Shown: positions 43,485 through 52,508 of the stretch, piece after piece | Position numbering within the stretch: position 1 is the first letter of the stretch | Layout: each line of letters begins with the position of its first letter | Assembly (NCBI RefSeq): GCF_003626535.1 | Contig: NZ_RBAL01000002.1 | Span: 372,001-436,000 of the forward strand | From: Streptomyces hoynatensis | GTDB taxonomy: Bacteria; Actinomycetota; Actinomycetes; Streptomycetales; Streptomycetaceae | Reading direction: 5' to 3' | DNA length: 64,000 nucleotides | The notes under the pieces: generated by a model | Database searches by the model: none | Told to the model about the DNA's origin: nothing | The model's input: the letters and a program-made list of their open reading frames with translations, nothing else | Position numbers and translations under genes: made by a program

Positions 43485-44749
43485 GCGGCGGGCGGCGGCT
43501 GCTGGTCGAGGCCGACGGCGGCTCGCGAGGCAACCCGGGACCCGCCGGGTACGGGGCGGTGGTCCGCGACGCGGCCGACGGGCAGGTCCTGGCCGAGACC
43601 GCCGAGTACCTCGGCACGGCGACCAACAACGTGGCCGAGTACCGCGGGCTGATCGCCGGCCTGCGCGCGGCCCACGCCCTCGACCCCGAGGCGACGGTGC
43701 GGGTCAGGATGGACTCCAAGCTGGTCGTCGAGCAGATGTCGGGGCGCTGGAAGATCAAGCACCCGGCGATGCGCCCGCTCGCCGAGGAGGCCGCCGCCGT
43801 CTTCCCGCCGGGGGCCGTGACCTACGAATGGGTGCCGCGCGAGCGCAACAAGCACGCCGACCGGCTCGCCAACGAGGCGATGGACGCCGGGCGGCGCGGG
43901 GAGAGCTGGTCGCCTGGCGACGGCCCGGCGCGGCTGCTGTCCCGCGCCGGACAGGCCAAGACCCAGGCCGCGGAACCCGCCCCGCCCGCCCGCGGGGCCG
44001 CGGCCGCCGCGCGCCCCGAGGCCGCCGGCGGGCCGCGGCCCGAGTCGGGGCACGACGAGCCCCCGGCCACCGGCTGGTCCAGGCCCGCCGGGCCGGCCAC
44101 CACCTTCCTGCTGCTGCGGCACGGGGAGACCGGCCTCACCCCGGCCAAGCGGTTCTCCGGCAGCGGCGGCGCCGACCCGGAGCTTTCCGCGGCGGGCAGG
44201 CGGCAGGCCGAGGCCGCCGCCCGCGCCCTCGCGGCGGCCCCCGGGCGCATCGAGGCGGTCGTCAGCTCCCCGCTGCTGCGCTGCCGCCAGACCGCGCAGG
44301 CCGTGGCCTCCGCCCTGGGACTCGACGTCCGCCACGAGGAGGACCTGCGCGAGACCGACTTCGGTGCCTGGGAGGGCCTGACCTTCGCCGAGATCCAGCG
44401 GCGCCACCCCGCGGACCTCGCCGCCTGGCTCGCCTCGGCGGAGGCCAGGCCCACCGGGGGCGGCGAGAGCTTCGCCGAGGTCGCCCGCCGGGTCGCCGTG
44501 GCCCGCGACAAGACGATCGCCCGCTTCGCCGGCCGCACCGTCCTCCTCGTCACCCACGTCACGCCCGTGAAGTCGCTGCTGACGCTGGCCCTCGGCGCCC
44601 CCTTCTCCGCGATGTTCCGGATGGAGCTGTCCGCCGCCGCCCTGAGCGAGGTCGCCTACTACCCCGACGGCAACGCCACGGTCCGCCGCTTCAACGACAC
44701 CGCCCACCTGCGGGACGCGGCAGGACCCGGCACGTTCACAACTCCCTGA
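43481..44749 (+). CDS. bifunctional RNase HI / histidine acid phosphatase (alpha-ribazole phosphatase-like)
   Basis: 422 aa fusion. The N-terminal RNase HI domain keeps the catalytic tetrad Asp12, Glu53, Asp78 and Asp127. An Ala/Pro linker (about 150-205) leads to a phosphoglycerate-mutase-type domain with FLLLRHGET near residue 210 and a second His in LVTHVTPVKS. Mycobacterial Rv2228c and S. coelicolor SCO2299 share this layout: RNA-DNA hybrid cleavage plus a CobC-like phosphatase used in cobalamin nucleotide-loop assembly. The GTG overlaps the zinc-ribbon stop. Confidence 0.95.
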   Translation: MSGGRRLLVEADGGSRGNPGPAGYGAVVRDAADGQVLAETAEYLGTATNNVAEYRGLIAGLRAAHALDPEATVRVRMDSKLVVEQMSGRWKIKHPAMRPLAEEAAAVFPPGAVTYEWVPRERNKHADRLANEAMDAGRRGESWSPGDGPARLLSRAGQAKTQAAEPAPPARGAAAAARPEAAGGPRPESGHDEPPATGWSRPAGPATTFLLLRHGETGLTPAKRFSGSGGADPELSAAGRRQAEAAARALAAAPGRIEAVVSSPLLRCRQTAQAVASALGLDVRHEEDLRETDFGAWEGLTFAEIQRRHPADLAAWLASAEARPTGGGESFAEVARRVAVARDKTIARFAGRTVLLVTHVTPVKSLLTLALGAPFSAMFRMELSAAALSEVAYYPDGNATVRRFNDTAHLRDAAGPGTFTTP

Positions 44750-45515
44750 CGACCACGTCGAGCCGGGTGGGCGCCGGGGTCTCCACGGTGTAGCCGAGCG
44801 CGCGCAGGGCGCCGGGGAGCGCGGCCGCCGTGCGCGGCAACGGGCCTGCCGTCAGCAGGTCCCGCAGCAGGCGGCCCTTCGTCGCCTTGTTGAAGTGGCT
44901 GACCACCGAGCGGCGTTCCACCCCGTCCACCACCGTCGCGTGCAGCACCCGCACGGCCACCGTCCGCCGCGCCGCCTCGCCCGCCGGCTTCCCCATCGCC
45001 GCGTACGCCGCCGACCGCAGGTCGAGCACGGGCCCCGTGCCCGCCGCCTCGGCCAGCGCCCCGGACAGCGGCCCGCGCCAGAACGCCGCCAGCGGCCCCA
45101 GGCCAGGCAGCTTCACGCCGCCCGACAGGCGGTAGGCGGGAATCCGGTCGGTGATCCGCACCGCCCCCCACAGCCCCGAGAAGATCAGCAGGGACCGTGC
45201 GGCCCGCCGCCTGGCGGCCGGGTCGAGCGAGCCGAGGCCGAGCGCGTCGTACAGCACGCCGGTGTACAACTCGCCCGCCGGCCTGGCGGGCGCCGACTCA
45301 AGCGCCGCGTTCCGCGCCACCTCCCCGGCCTGGCCCGCGCTGAGCCCGAGCACGCCGCGCGCCTTCTCGGCGTCGGCGGCGCACAGCTCGACGAGTTCGG
45401 CGAGGACGGCCTCGCGGGCCGGGCGCAGCGCGGGCAGCGACAGCCTGCCCAGGTCCACCGGGGCACCCCTGGTCCCCGCGGTCTTCCCCTCGGAAGGCGG
45501 CAGCAGAACGAGCAT
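44736..45515 (-). CDS. yaaA: YaaA-family peroxide-stress protein
   Basis: 259 aa. It opens with MLVLLPPSEGKT and contains FSGLWGAVRITDRIPAYRL and VSHFNKATKGRL, the signature segments of the family. YaaA binds DNA and limits iron-driven damage during peroxide stress in E. coli. The gene runs against the RNase H/phosphatase gene and overlaps its 3' end by 14 bp. Confidence 0.92.
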   Translation of the reverse strand: MLVLLPPSEGKTAGTRGAPVDLGRLSLPALRPAREAVLAELVELCAADAEKARGVLGLSAGQAGEVARNAALESAPARPAGELYTGVLYDALGLGSLDPAARRRAARSLLIFSGLWGAVRITDRIPAYRLSGGVKLPGLGPLAAFWRGPLSGALAEAAGTGPVLDLRSAAYAAMGKPAGEAARRTVAVRVLHATVVDGVERRSVVSHFNKATKGRLLRDLLTAGPLPRTAAALPGALRALGYTVETPAPTRLDVVVREL

Positions 45516-45540
45516 CGCCCCAGGGTACGAGACTGGCCCC

Positions 45541-46449
45541 ATGACCACAGACCGGCCTCACCCCCAGGGCGCGGTGCCCGGGCCCGCCCCCGCCCGCCGG
45601 GCCCGCGGCACCGAGCGCGCCGAGTGGACGCGAATCGCGCTCGACCCCGCCGCCTGCCCGCTCGACCTGATGACCGCCCGCTTCGACCGGCTGCGCTACG
45701 CCCCGCACACGCACGAGGAGTTCGCCGTCGGGGTGACCACCCACGGCCTGGAGTCCATCCGCTACCGCGGGGCCTCCCACGTGTCGGGCCCCGGCGACAT
45801 CGTCGTCCTGGAGCCGGGCGAGCCGCACACCGGGGAGCCCGCGGCCGAGGAGGGCTTCGGCTACCGCGTCTTCTACCCGTGGCCGGAACTGCTGGCAGAA
45901 CAGGTCTGCGGGCGCCCCTACTTCCGCGACCCGGTCATCCACGACCCGGAGCTGGCCGCGGCCCTGCTGCGCGCCCACCGCGCCGCCGCGGCCCCGGGCG
46001 CCGACCCGCTGCGCGCCGAGTCGGAACTCCCCACGCTGCTCGGCGCCCTCGCCCTTCGGCACGCCGGCCCCGGCAGCGCCAGGCCCCGCACCGGGCTGCC
46101 GTGCGGCACCGGCACGGCCCGCGCGGTCATGGACCGGCTCGCCGCCGCGCCGGCCACGCCCCCCACCCTCGCCGAGATCGCCACCGGCCTGGGCCTGTCC
46201 CGCTACCAGGTGGTGCGGGCCTTCCGCGAGGCCGTCGGCATGCCGCCCTACGCCTGGCTCGCCCAGCACCGCGTCGCCAGGGCCCGCGCGCTGCTCGACG
46301 CGGGCCACCGGCCGGCGGAGGCCGCCGCCCGCGTCGGCTTCGCCGACCAGGCGCACCTCACCCGCTGGTTCCGGCGGGTGCTCGGCGTCACACCGGGCGC
46401 GTACCGCAACAGCGTTCAAGACCCCAGGACGCGCCCCGGCCGAGACTGA
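45541..46449 (+). CDS. AraC-family transcriptional regulator
   Basis: 302 aa. The cupin-like N-terminal sensor domain holds YAPHTHEEFAVGV and GDIVVLEPGEPHTG. The C-terminal double HTH has LAEIATGLGLSRYQVVRAFREAVGMPPY and AAARVGFADQAHLTRWFRR. It likely activates the EamA transporter that follows after 4 bp, a very common pairing for amino acid or metabolite efflux. Its ATG at 45541 is 25 bp from the divergent yaaA start. Confidence 0.92.
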   Translation: MTTDRPHPQGAVPGPAPARRARGTERAEWTRIALDPAACPLDLMTARFDRLRYAPHTHEEFAVGVTTHGLESIRYRGASHVSGPGDIVVLEPGEPHTGEPAAEEGFGYRVFYPWPELLAEQVCGRPYFRDPVIHDPELAAALLRAHRAAAAPGADPLRAESELPTLLGALALRHAGPGSARPRTGLPCGTGTARAVMDRLAAAPATPPTLAEIATGLGLSRYQVVRAFREAVGMPPYAWLAQHRVARARALLDAGHRPAEAAARVGFADQAHLTRWFRRVLGVTPGAYRNSVQDPRTRPGRD

Positions 46450-46453
46450 CCGC

Positions 46454-47497
46454 ATGTCTCCACGCGGCTGGCTGCTCTTCGCCTCGATGTGCCTCATCTG
46501 GGGCGTGCCCTACCTCATGATCAAGGTGGCGCTCGACGGGGTCTCGGTGCCCATGGTCGTCTTCGGCCGCACCGCGATCGGCGCCCTCCTGCTCCTCCCG
46601 CTCGCGGCCAGGGAACTGCCCGCGCTGCGCCGGCACGCGGTGCCGATCGTGCTGTTCGCGGCCTGCGAGATCATCGGCCCCTGGCTGCTGCTCTCGGACG
46701 CGGAACGCCACCTGTCGAGTTCGATGAGCGGCCTGCTGCTCGCTGCCGTTCCCGTCATCGCCCTCGTCGTCTCCCGGCTGACCGGGGGCGAGGAGCGGAT
46801 AGGGCCCCGCCGCCTGGCCGGGCTCGGCGTCGGCCTGGCCGGCGTCGCCGTCCTCGCCGGGCCCCAACTCGGCGGCAGCGCCTGGGCGGTGACCGAGGTG
46901 CTGCTGGTCGCCCTCGGCTACGCCACCGCCCCGCTGATCGCCGCCCGCCGCCTGCGCGAGGTGCCGACGCTGCCGCTGACCGCGGCCTGCCTGAGCCTGG
47001 CGGCGCTCCTGTACGCGACCCCCGCGGCGCTGACCTGGCCCGCCGAGGTGCCCGAGGGCAAGGTCCTGGCCTCGCTCGCGGGACTCGGCGTCCTGTGCAC
47101 CGCCCTCGGCTTCCTCTGCTTCTTCGAACTCATCCGGGAGGTGGGCAGTTCCCGCGCGGTGGTCATCACCTACGTGAACCCGGCCGTCGCCGTCGCCGCC
47201 GGCGTCCTCTTCCTCGACGAGCCGCTGGGCGTGGGCATGATCTGCGCCTTCGCCCTGATCCTCACCGGCAGCGTCCTGGCCACCGGCGGCCCCCGCCCCG
47301 CCGCGGCCCGGGCCGCCGCTCACTCCGCGGCCCCGGCCGCCGGGAACGCCTCCCAGGAGGCCCGGAACGCCTCCCAGGACGCGGCGGCCGTCGCCTCCGG
47401 CGGCCCGGCCGCGCCCGCCGCGCCCTCCGCCGGCCCCGCGTCCCCCGCCCCGCAGGCGGCCCCCCGCCACGGCACCCCGGAGGAGTGCGGCACCTGA
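46454..47497 (+). CDS. EamA/DMT-family 10-TM transporter
   Basis: 347 aa with two EamA repeats, each of five membrane helices (LFASMCLIWGVPYLMIKVAL at the start; REVGSSRAVVITYVNPAVAV before TM10). A ~60-residue Ala/Ser/Pro cytosolic tail carries a duplicated RNASQ segment. It is probably an efflux carrier for amino acids or metabolites controlled by the AraC gene just upstream. Confidence 0.9.
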   Translation: MSPRGWLLFASMCLIWGVPYLMIKVALDGVSVPMVVFGRTAIGALLLLPLAARELPALRRHAVPIVLFAACEIIGPWLLLSDAERHLSSSMSGLLLAAVPVIALVVSRLTGGEERIGPRRLAGLGVGLAGVAVLAGPQLGGSAWAVTEVLLVALGYATAPLIAARRLREVPTLPLTAACLSLAALLYATPAALTWPAEVPEGKVLASLAGLGVLCTALGFLCFFELIREVGSSRAVVITYVNPAVAVAAGVLFLDEPLGVGMICAFALILTGSVLATGGPRPAAARAAAHSAAPAAGNASQEARNASQDAAAVASGGPAAPAAPSAGPASPAPQAAPRHGTPEECGT

Positions 47498-47633
47498 ACC
47501 GTCCCGGGCCCCGCGCGCCCCGGCCTGTACCCGGCCCCGCGCGCCCGGCCGTGCGCCCCGGCCGCGTTCCCTAGTCCGTGCGCCCCGAGCGCGTTCCCCG
47601 GCCCGTGCGCTCCCGCCCGCGCTCCCCGGCTGC

Positions 47634-48980
47634 TCAGCGGGCGACGGCGGCGGCGGACAGGAGCGTCGCGGCGGCGAGGCCGCCCCAGAGGGCGGCCGGG
47701 CCGTGCGGGGCGAGCGCGGTGATGAGCGCCGGGGAGACGGCGAGGCCGAAGCCCGTGGAGAGCTGGAAGCGGGCGAGGGCGCGTCCCAGGGCCTGCGCCG
47801 GTGCGAGGGCGGTGACGAGCGCGGTGGCGCTGCCCGCATAGAGGATCTCGCCGAGGGTGCACACCACGGACACCGCGGCGACGGCCGGGACGCCCCGGCC
47901 GTGCCCCAGGGAGGCGGCCGCGAGGAAGGCGAGGTAGGAGGCGGTGAGCACCAGGCCGGCGAACGCCAGCACGGACCGGCGGGGAAAACGGGACATCAGG
48001 ACGGTGACCGGAACCTGCAGGGTGACCACCAGCACCGTGTTGGCCATGAAGACGGCCGCCGGCCACACCGGGGAGGCGTGCAGCTGCGTCACCAGGACCA
48101 GGGGGAGCGCGACCTCGGGGACGTTGAGGCAGAAGACGTAGATCACGTTGGCGGCCAGGAGCGCCCGCATCCGGCGCGCGGGCCCGCCGCCCCCGCCCCC
48201 GTCCTCGGCCAAGTCCCCGCGCCCGCCCCCGTCCTCGGCCAAGTCCCCGCGCCCGCCCCCGTCCTCGGCCAAGTCCCCGCGCCCGCGCCCGTTCCCGGCC
48301 CCTTGCCCGCCCCCGCCCCCGCCTCCGCCCCCGCCTCCGCCTCCGCCCCCGGCGTCCGTCTTCCCGGCAGTGACCGGTTGGGCGCGCACGTGGACCGACC
48401 AGGCCAGGGCCGCCGCGGCGAGGTAGGCGAGCCCGGTGACGGCCGCCGGCGCCCGCAACGCGGTGGTGCCGCCCGCCAGGCACGCGCCGGCCAGGAGGGC
48501 ACCGGCGCCCAGGCCGGCGTTGCGCAGGGCGCGGCCCCCCGCGAGGGCGGCGTCACGTTCCCGGCCGTGGGCGACCGTGGCCACGAGGGCGGCGTGCGCG
48601 GCCGGCCACGCCTGGTTGCCGATGCCGAGGAAGAGCGCCGCCGCCGCGAACAGCCAGACCTGCCCCGCCGGGGCGGCCAGCAGCAGCGCCACGCCCAGCA
48701 CCCGCACCAGCATCGACGCCGCCACGACCGTGCTGCGCGCGCCCCGGTCCAGCCATCGGCCCACCGCGGGCACGCACCCGAGCCCCGTCACGACGCCGGC
48801 CGTCATGGCGGTGCCGGCGACCGGCGCGGACAGCCCGAGCACCGTCACCCCGTAGAGCAGCAGAAAGGGCCGCAGCAGGCCGGTGCCGAGCGCGTCCACG
48901 GCCAGGGCGACGGCGTAACGCGGGCCCCCGGAGGCGCGGACGAGGGCGCGGGGCCGGATTCCTGCGGTGGTTGCTGCCAT
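47634..48980 (-). CDS. 12-TM MFS transporter with a repeat-bearing central loop
   Basis: 448 aa. Twelve helices in two halves are split by a ~60-residue cytosolic loop between TM6 and TM7 holding a poly-Gly run and three GRGDLAEDGG repeats. The start LAVDALGTGLLRPFLLLYGV resembles MFS drug-resistance relatives. It faces an ArsR-type gene across 100 bp with a palindrome, so regulated export is likely. Confidence 0.88.
   Translation of the reverse strand: MAATTAGIRPRALVRASGGPRYAVALAVDALGTGLLRPFLLLYGVTVLGLSAPVAGTAMTAGVVTGLGCVPAVGRWLDRGARSTVVAASMLVRVLGVALLLAAPAGQVWLFAAAALFLGIGNQAWPAAHAALVATVAHGRERDAALAGGRALRNAGLGAGALLAGACLAGGTTALRAPAAVTGLAYLAAAALAWSVHVRAQPVTAGKTDAGGGGGGGGGGGGGGGQGAGNGRGRGDLAEDGGGRGDLAEDGGGRGDLAEDGGGGGGPARRMRALLAANVIYVFCLNVPEVALPLVLVTQLHASPVWPAAVFMANTVLVVTLQVPVTVLMSRFPRRSVLAFAGLVLTASYLAFLAAASLGHGRGVPAVAAVSVVCTLGEILYAGSATALVTALAPAQALGRALARFQLSTGFGLAVSPALITALAPHGPAALWGGLAAATLLSAAAVAR
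48191..48310 (-). repeat. 30-bp in-frame minisatellite in the MFS loop
   Basis: Units at 48191-48220, 48221-48250 and 48251-48280 differ only at the first base, and 48281-48310 is a diverged fourth copy. They encode GRGDLAEDGG repeats. The adjoining 48302-48352 is a CCGCCC/CCGCCT low-complexity run coding for poly-Gly. Being a multiple of three, copy changes would only alter loop length. Confidence 0.9.
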
Positions 48981-49022
48981 GGCGCCCACGGTCCCGCCGG
49001 GCCGCGCGGGGCGGCACGTCGA

Positions 49023-49039
49023 TTGACCGACCTCGTCAA
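49023..49039. promoter_or_regulatory. palindrome TTGAC-N7-GTCAA
   Basis: Perfect 5-bp arms at 49023-49027 and 49035-49039, midway between the divergent MFS (48980) and ArsR (49081) starts. It is a plausible operator for the ArsR-type regulator. Confidence 0.55.
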
Positions 49040-49080
49040 CCGGCGCCGTCGCCGGCCGCCCCACCGGCGATGATGGGCGG

Positions 49081-50166
49081 ATGACGCTGCGCATCGACAT
49101 CGCCGGACTGCCGGCCGGGCGGCTGCGGTTCGCCGCCTCTCCGCTGGCCGAGCTGACCGCGATGCTGCACGTCCTGGCCGAACCCGGGCACCACCCGCGG
49201 CTGGCCGCCTGGGCCTCGGACGTCTGGGCCGGGCTGCCGCCGGAACTGGCCGAGCGGCTGCGGGAGGCGGAGTTCCTCTGGCGTTCCTCAAGAGCCGATT
49301 TCCTGGTCCCCGCCCGGCCCCGGCAGACCCTCGCCGAGGAACTGGACGAGGTCGACCGGATCGACGACGAGACCTATGCGACCGCCGCGCTCACCACCAC
49401 CTGCGGCAGCAGCCGGGTCCACTTCGGCGCGCCCTCGCCGCTCGCCGACCCGACCGCGCGCGAGCGGGCCCTGGGCCTGGCCCAGGCCCGCGGCGCACTC
49501 CAGGAGGCATTCGCGGAGCGGCTGCTCGCGGACCCGGCCGCGGTGCGGGCACGGGTGCGCCACACCCTCGAACAGTGCGCCGAGGCGTTCTTCGCCGCGG
49601 CCTGGGCGGGCGTCACCGCCCAACTGGCCGCCGACCTGCGCCTGAAGAACGAGCTGCTGAGGCGCCAGGGCATCGGGGCGGCACTCGCCTCGGTCTCCGG
49701 CGCGGTCGCCCTGACCCCGGAAGGCGACTGCATCCTCGTGGACAAGCTGCAGGACAGCGCGACCGCCGCGCACGGCACCGGGGTCACCTTCATCCCCACC
49801 GTCTTCGGCCGCCCGCACCTGGTGGTGGTCCACGCGCCCGGGTGGCGTCCCGTGGTGCAGTACCCGGTGGCCGAGCCGGGCCCCTCGGAGCCGGTGTCCC
49901 TGGAAACGGTCACCCGCCGGCTGGAGGCACTCGCACATCCGGTACGACTGCGGCTGCTGCGCACCCTGGCCCGCGGCCCGCACACCACCGGCGAACTCGC
50001 CCATGCCTGGGGACTCTCACCCCCGGAGGTCTCCCGCCACCTCGCCGTCCTGCGCCGCGCCGGCCTGCTCACCGCCCGGCGGCAGGGGCGCTACGTGCAC
50101 TACACCCTCAACCTGCCCGAGACGACGACCCTGGGCACGGACCTGCTGGCGGCCGTCCTGCGCTGA
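49081..50166 (+). CDS. ArsR-type winged-helix regulator with long N-terminal domain (DUF5937-like)
   Basis: 361 aa. The C-terminal 85 residues are an ArsR winged helix (LEALAHPVRLRLLRTLARGPHTTGELAHAWGLSPPEVSRHLAVL). The first ~270 residues are a helical sensor-type domain found in this actinobacterial group. No metal-binding Cys pair is seen, so a small-molecule effector is likely. It is expected to control the divergent MFS gene. Confidence 0.88.
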   Translation: MTLRIDIAGLPAGRLRFAASPLAELTAMLHVLAEPGHHPRLAAWASDVWAGLPPELAERLREAEFLWRSSRADFLVPARPRQTLAEELDEVDRIDDETYATAALTTTCGSSRVHFGAPSPLADPTARERALGLAQARGALQEAFAERLLADPAAVRARVRHTLEQCAEAFFAAAWAGVTAQLAADLRLKNELLRRQGIGAALASVSGAVALTPEGDCILVDKLQDSATAAHGTGVTFIPTVFGRPHLVVVHAPGWRPVVQYPVAEPGPSEPVSLETVTRRLEALAHPVRLRLLRTLARGPHTTGELAHAWGLSPPEVSRHLAVLRRAGLLTARRQGRYVHYTLNLPETTTLGTDLLAAVLR

Positions 50167-50263
50167 GCGCCCCCGCCCACCCCGCACCGCGGGCAGGCCC
50201 CTGCACCCCCCACCCTCCGGCACCCCAGTCCCCCCACCGCCCCCGGCCCATGGCCTCCGGTGG

Positions 50264-50911
50264 CTACGGCGCCGCCACCGGCGTGCAGCGGGTGAGTTCG
50301 AGGGCCACCTGGTTGGCGAGGAAGAAGGGCGCGGCCGGGTGCCCGTAGGGGAGGTAGCCGTCGGGGCCCGGAACGAGGCGGGCGTCGAACGCGCCCCCGA
50401 ACACCCCCCACACCCGCGGCTTCCGCACCCGCACGTACACCGGGAGGTCCAGGTGCGGGCAGTGCCGGGCGGCGAGGCGGGCGCAGGGCACGCACACCGG
50501 CGGCTTGGTGCACAACAGCCCCTCGGGCCAGCCGGGAACGGCCTCCGCCGCCTCCGGTCGCCGCAGAGCGAAGAGCCACCCCTTCGTGTTCCGGTCGGCG
50601 GGCAGGCCGCACACCTGGCAAAGCCGCTCCCACATGGCGCGCCGCTGGCGGGCCGGGTGCATGGTGCGGAAGTCCGGCCGCCCGCTGCCCGGTTGCTCGC
50701 GGACCCGGGCCCACAGCACCCCGTGCCGATCCCGGTCCTCGGCGTTCTCGCCGCGGTAGCCGATGCCCCTCCCGTCCGGCCGCAGGCCCAGCGCCCCGTC
50801 CGTGGCGACGGCCTCACCGGTCCACCGCGTGACATACGGCACCGGCAGCCTCCCCTGGCCCCAGAACCGCAGCCGTCCAGCGGTGGGCACCCCGCTCGTT
50901 CCCCCGGTCAC
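50264..50911 (-). CDS. Cys-rich protein of unknown function (zinc-ribbon-like)
   Basis: 215 aa from GTG 50911, which has AAAGG upstream and overlaps the preceding stop (GTGA). Two Cys clusters are visible: CQVCGLP near residue 100 and CTKPPVCVPCARL plus HCPHL some 35 residues later, suggesting a structural zinc site. It starts with a short beta-rich segment (LPVPYVTRWTGE). I do not recognise the family. It is coupled to the small Cys-rich gene and lies downstream of an XRE regulator, as in Streptomyces accessory loci. Confidence 0.75.
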   Translation of the reverse strand: MTGGTSGVPTAGRLRFWGQGRLPVPYVTRWTGEAVATDGALGLRPDGRGIGYRGENAEDRDRHGVLWARVREQPGSGRPDFRTMHPARQRRAMWERLCQVCGLPADRNTKGWLFALRRPEAAEAVPGWPEGLLCTKPPVCVPCARLAARHCPHLDLPVYVRVRKPRVWGVFGGAFDARLVPGPDGYLPYGHPAAPFFLANQVALELTRCTPVAAP

Positions 50912-51195
50912 CGAACGGCCTTTGGAAACGGCCACATGCTGTGGCACGGATGGGTGCACGGATCGAATGCGATCCCGTTGTGCGGCTCGGGCGGACGTGC
51001 CTCGTACTGGTGGCAGTCCTCGCACCGGCGTCCGGCGCACTCGGGAGAGACGTAACGTCCCGCGGCAGAGGGGGGCACCGCCTGCGGTCGTTCAGGGGAA
51101 GAGTGCCCAGCGCTGCGGTTCCGCACCGTCTCTCCGAGGAGAGAAGCAGTGTGGTCGCCTGCTGCCTGGGCGGCGGTATACAGGAGTTCACTCAT
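50908..51195 (-). CDS. small Cys/His-rich protein
   Basis: 95 aa. The C-terminal half holds CAGRRCEDCHQYE and DPCTHPCHS, a CxxxxCxxC-H and CxxxC-H pattern fit for metal binding. The N-terminal half is helical (SELLYTAAQAAGDHTASLLGE). ATG 51195 is used; an earlier start near 51246 is possible. The GTGA overlap with the 215-aa gene shows it is real and co-translated. Function unknown. Confidence 0.65.
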   Translation of the reverse strand: MSELLYTAAQAAGDHTASLLGETVRNRSAGHSSPERPQAVPPSAAGRYVSPECAGRRCEDCHQYEARPPEPHNGIAFDPCTHPCHSMWPFPKAVR

Positions 51196-51257
51196 GGCCC
51201 GTTCCGTCTGCCGATTGATCAGGTAGGCAGATCCTGGCCTCCGCACACTGCCGTAAG

Positions 51258-51274
51258 TGACCCGCTGTGGGTCA
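51258..51274. promoter_or_regulatory. palindrome TGACCC-GCTGT-GGGTCA
   Basis: Perfect 6-bp arms 51258-51263 and 51269-51274 sit between the XRE stop (51283) and the small Cys-rich gene on the same strand. It may be an operator for the pair downstream, or a short terminator for the XRE gene. Confidence 0.5.
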
Positions 51275-51282
51275 GAGCGGCC

Positions 51283-52464
51283 TCAGACGGCTCCGCACCA
51301 CTCGGCAAAGCTCGTCAAAGTTTCGGCAGGCGATCGGCGTAGGCGGCGCAGCGTACCGATGTCCTCCTTCACCCAGCGGTGTTCACGCACGTGTTGTGGC
51401 GCCATCTGGCGGGCGAGGCTGAGGCACTCGAAGGCATCCTGCGGCCGTCCGGCCCACAGTTGTGCGCGGGCCAATTCAATGTAGAAGCCGCTGCGGCGCT
51501 CCGAAGGCAGGCCACGGGGCGGCGCCCACGTTCTCGCAATGTCCAGCGCACGCTGAAGGTGCCCTTCGCCCAGTGAGACCGCCAGCGAGACTTCGTGCAC
51601 CCGCACGGAGTCCGGACCGAATGCGGTCCCGTCATAGACTCCTTCCCGCACCTGGCTCGCCAGGTCGGCGGCCAGGGTCATGTGCTCAGCAGCAACATCG
51701 GCTTGTTGCGCCCTGCCAGCGATGACAGCGGCTCGCATGTGCAGGGAGCCGCGAGCGGCACTCGCCGCAATCCCGTTCGGTGGCGGAACGGTGTCGATCG
51801 CCCGCTCCAGTGCCCGGAGCCCGGCTTCGTGCGTGCGGCTGACGAAGTGAACCTCGGCCCGCACGTAGGCCACCGTGCTCGCCGTCATGGGGTCGTCGGC
51901 CTGCTGTCCGGCCCACCGCATGAGGCCGACCAGTCGTGCGGAGAGGTCCACCGCGCCGCTCTTGTATGCTGCGGCGTCCACTGCCCGGCATGCGGCCACA
52001 ACCAGCCTTGCCACCTCCGCCCGGGCGTCGGCTGGGGCGATGGCGAGTGCCCGCAGCAGTTCCGTCAGCAGGTCGGGCCCCACACGCATGGTCCCCACGT
52101 ACTGGGACTGGAGTCGCTGCGTCACCACGGCCGCGACGGCTTCTCGCAGTTCGGCGAGGGACCGGACCGGCCCGTCGTCCGGATCGTCGTAGCTGGCAAG
52201 CACCTTGTGGAGACCGGGCATTGCTGCGTGCACGTAATCGGCGATGCCCTTTCGGTCACGGAGAAGGCGCTCGACTTCCACCCCCAAAGCGTCGGCGATG
52301 CTCTCCAGCACGGAGTCACCGGCACCGCGGGCGCCCCGCTCGATCTTCTGCAGCGTGCCCGCACCCAACCCCGCCGCATTGGCCAGCTCGCACTGGGTCA
52401 TGCGGGCAAGCCGCCGGTAGAAGGCGACGCGACGTCCTACTTCCAGCGCGGTGTGTGCCGCCAT
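51283..52464 (-). CDS. XRE-family regulator with TPR-like C-terminal domain
   Basis: 393 aa. The HTH_3 domain is at residues 10-66 (CELANAAGLGAGTLQKIERG). The remaining ~320 residues are alpha-helical TPR-like repeats (AHEAGLRALERAIDTV, LQRALDIARTW, WAGRPQDAFECLSLARQM), the layout of Streptomyces sensor-type XRE proteins. GGAGG precedes ATG 52464. Codon use is less GC3-extreme than in neighbours, suggesting acquisition. It likely controls the two Cys-rich genes downstream. Confidence 0.88.
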   Translation of the reverse strand: MAAHTALEVGRRVAFYRRLARMTQCELANAAGLGAGTLQKIERGARGAGDSVLESIADALGVEVERLLRDRKGIADYVHAAMPGLHKVLASYDDPDDGPVRSLAELREAVAAVVTQRLQSQYVGTMRVGPDLLTELLRALAIAPADARAEVARLVVAACRAVDAAAYKSGAVDLSARLVGLMRWAGQQADDPMTASTVAYVRAEVHFVSRTHEAGLRALERAIDTVPPPNGIAASAARGSLHMRAAVIAGRAQQADVAAEHMTLAADLASQVREGVYDGTAFGPDSVRVHEVSLAVSLGEGHLQRALDIARTWAPPRGLPSERRSGFYIELARAQLWAGRPQDAFECLSLARQMAPQHVREHRWVKEDIGTLRRLRRSPAETLTSFAEWCGAV

Positions 52465-52508
52465 TTCGCCTCCGTTCGGTACCTGCACGCCGCACGGTAC
52501 CCGGGCGA

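Noticed and set aside
48191..48310. CRISPR-like array of 30-bp repeats
   Set aside because: The units are directly adjacent without spacers and code in frame inside an MFS gene, so it is a minisatellite.
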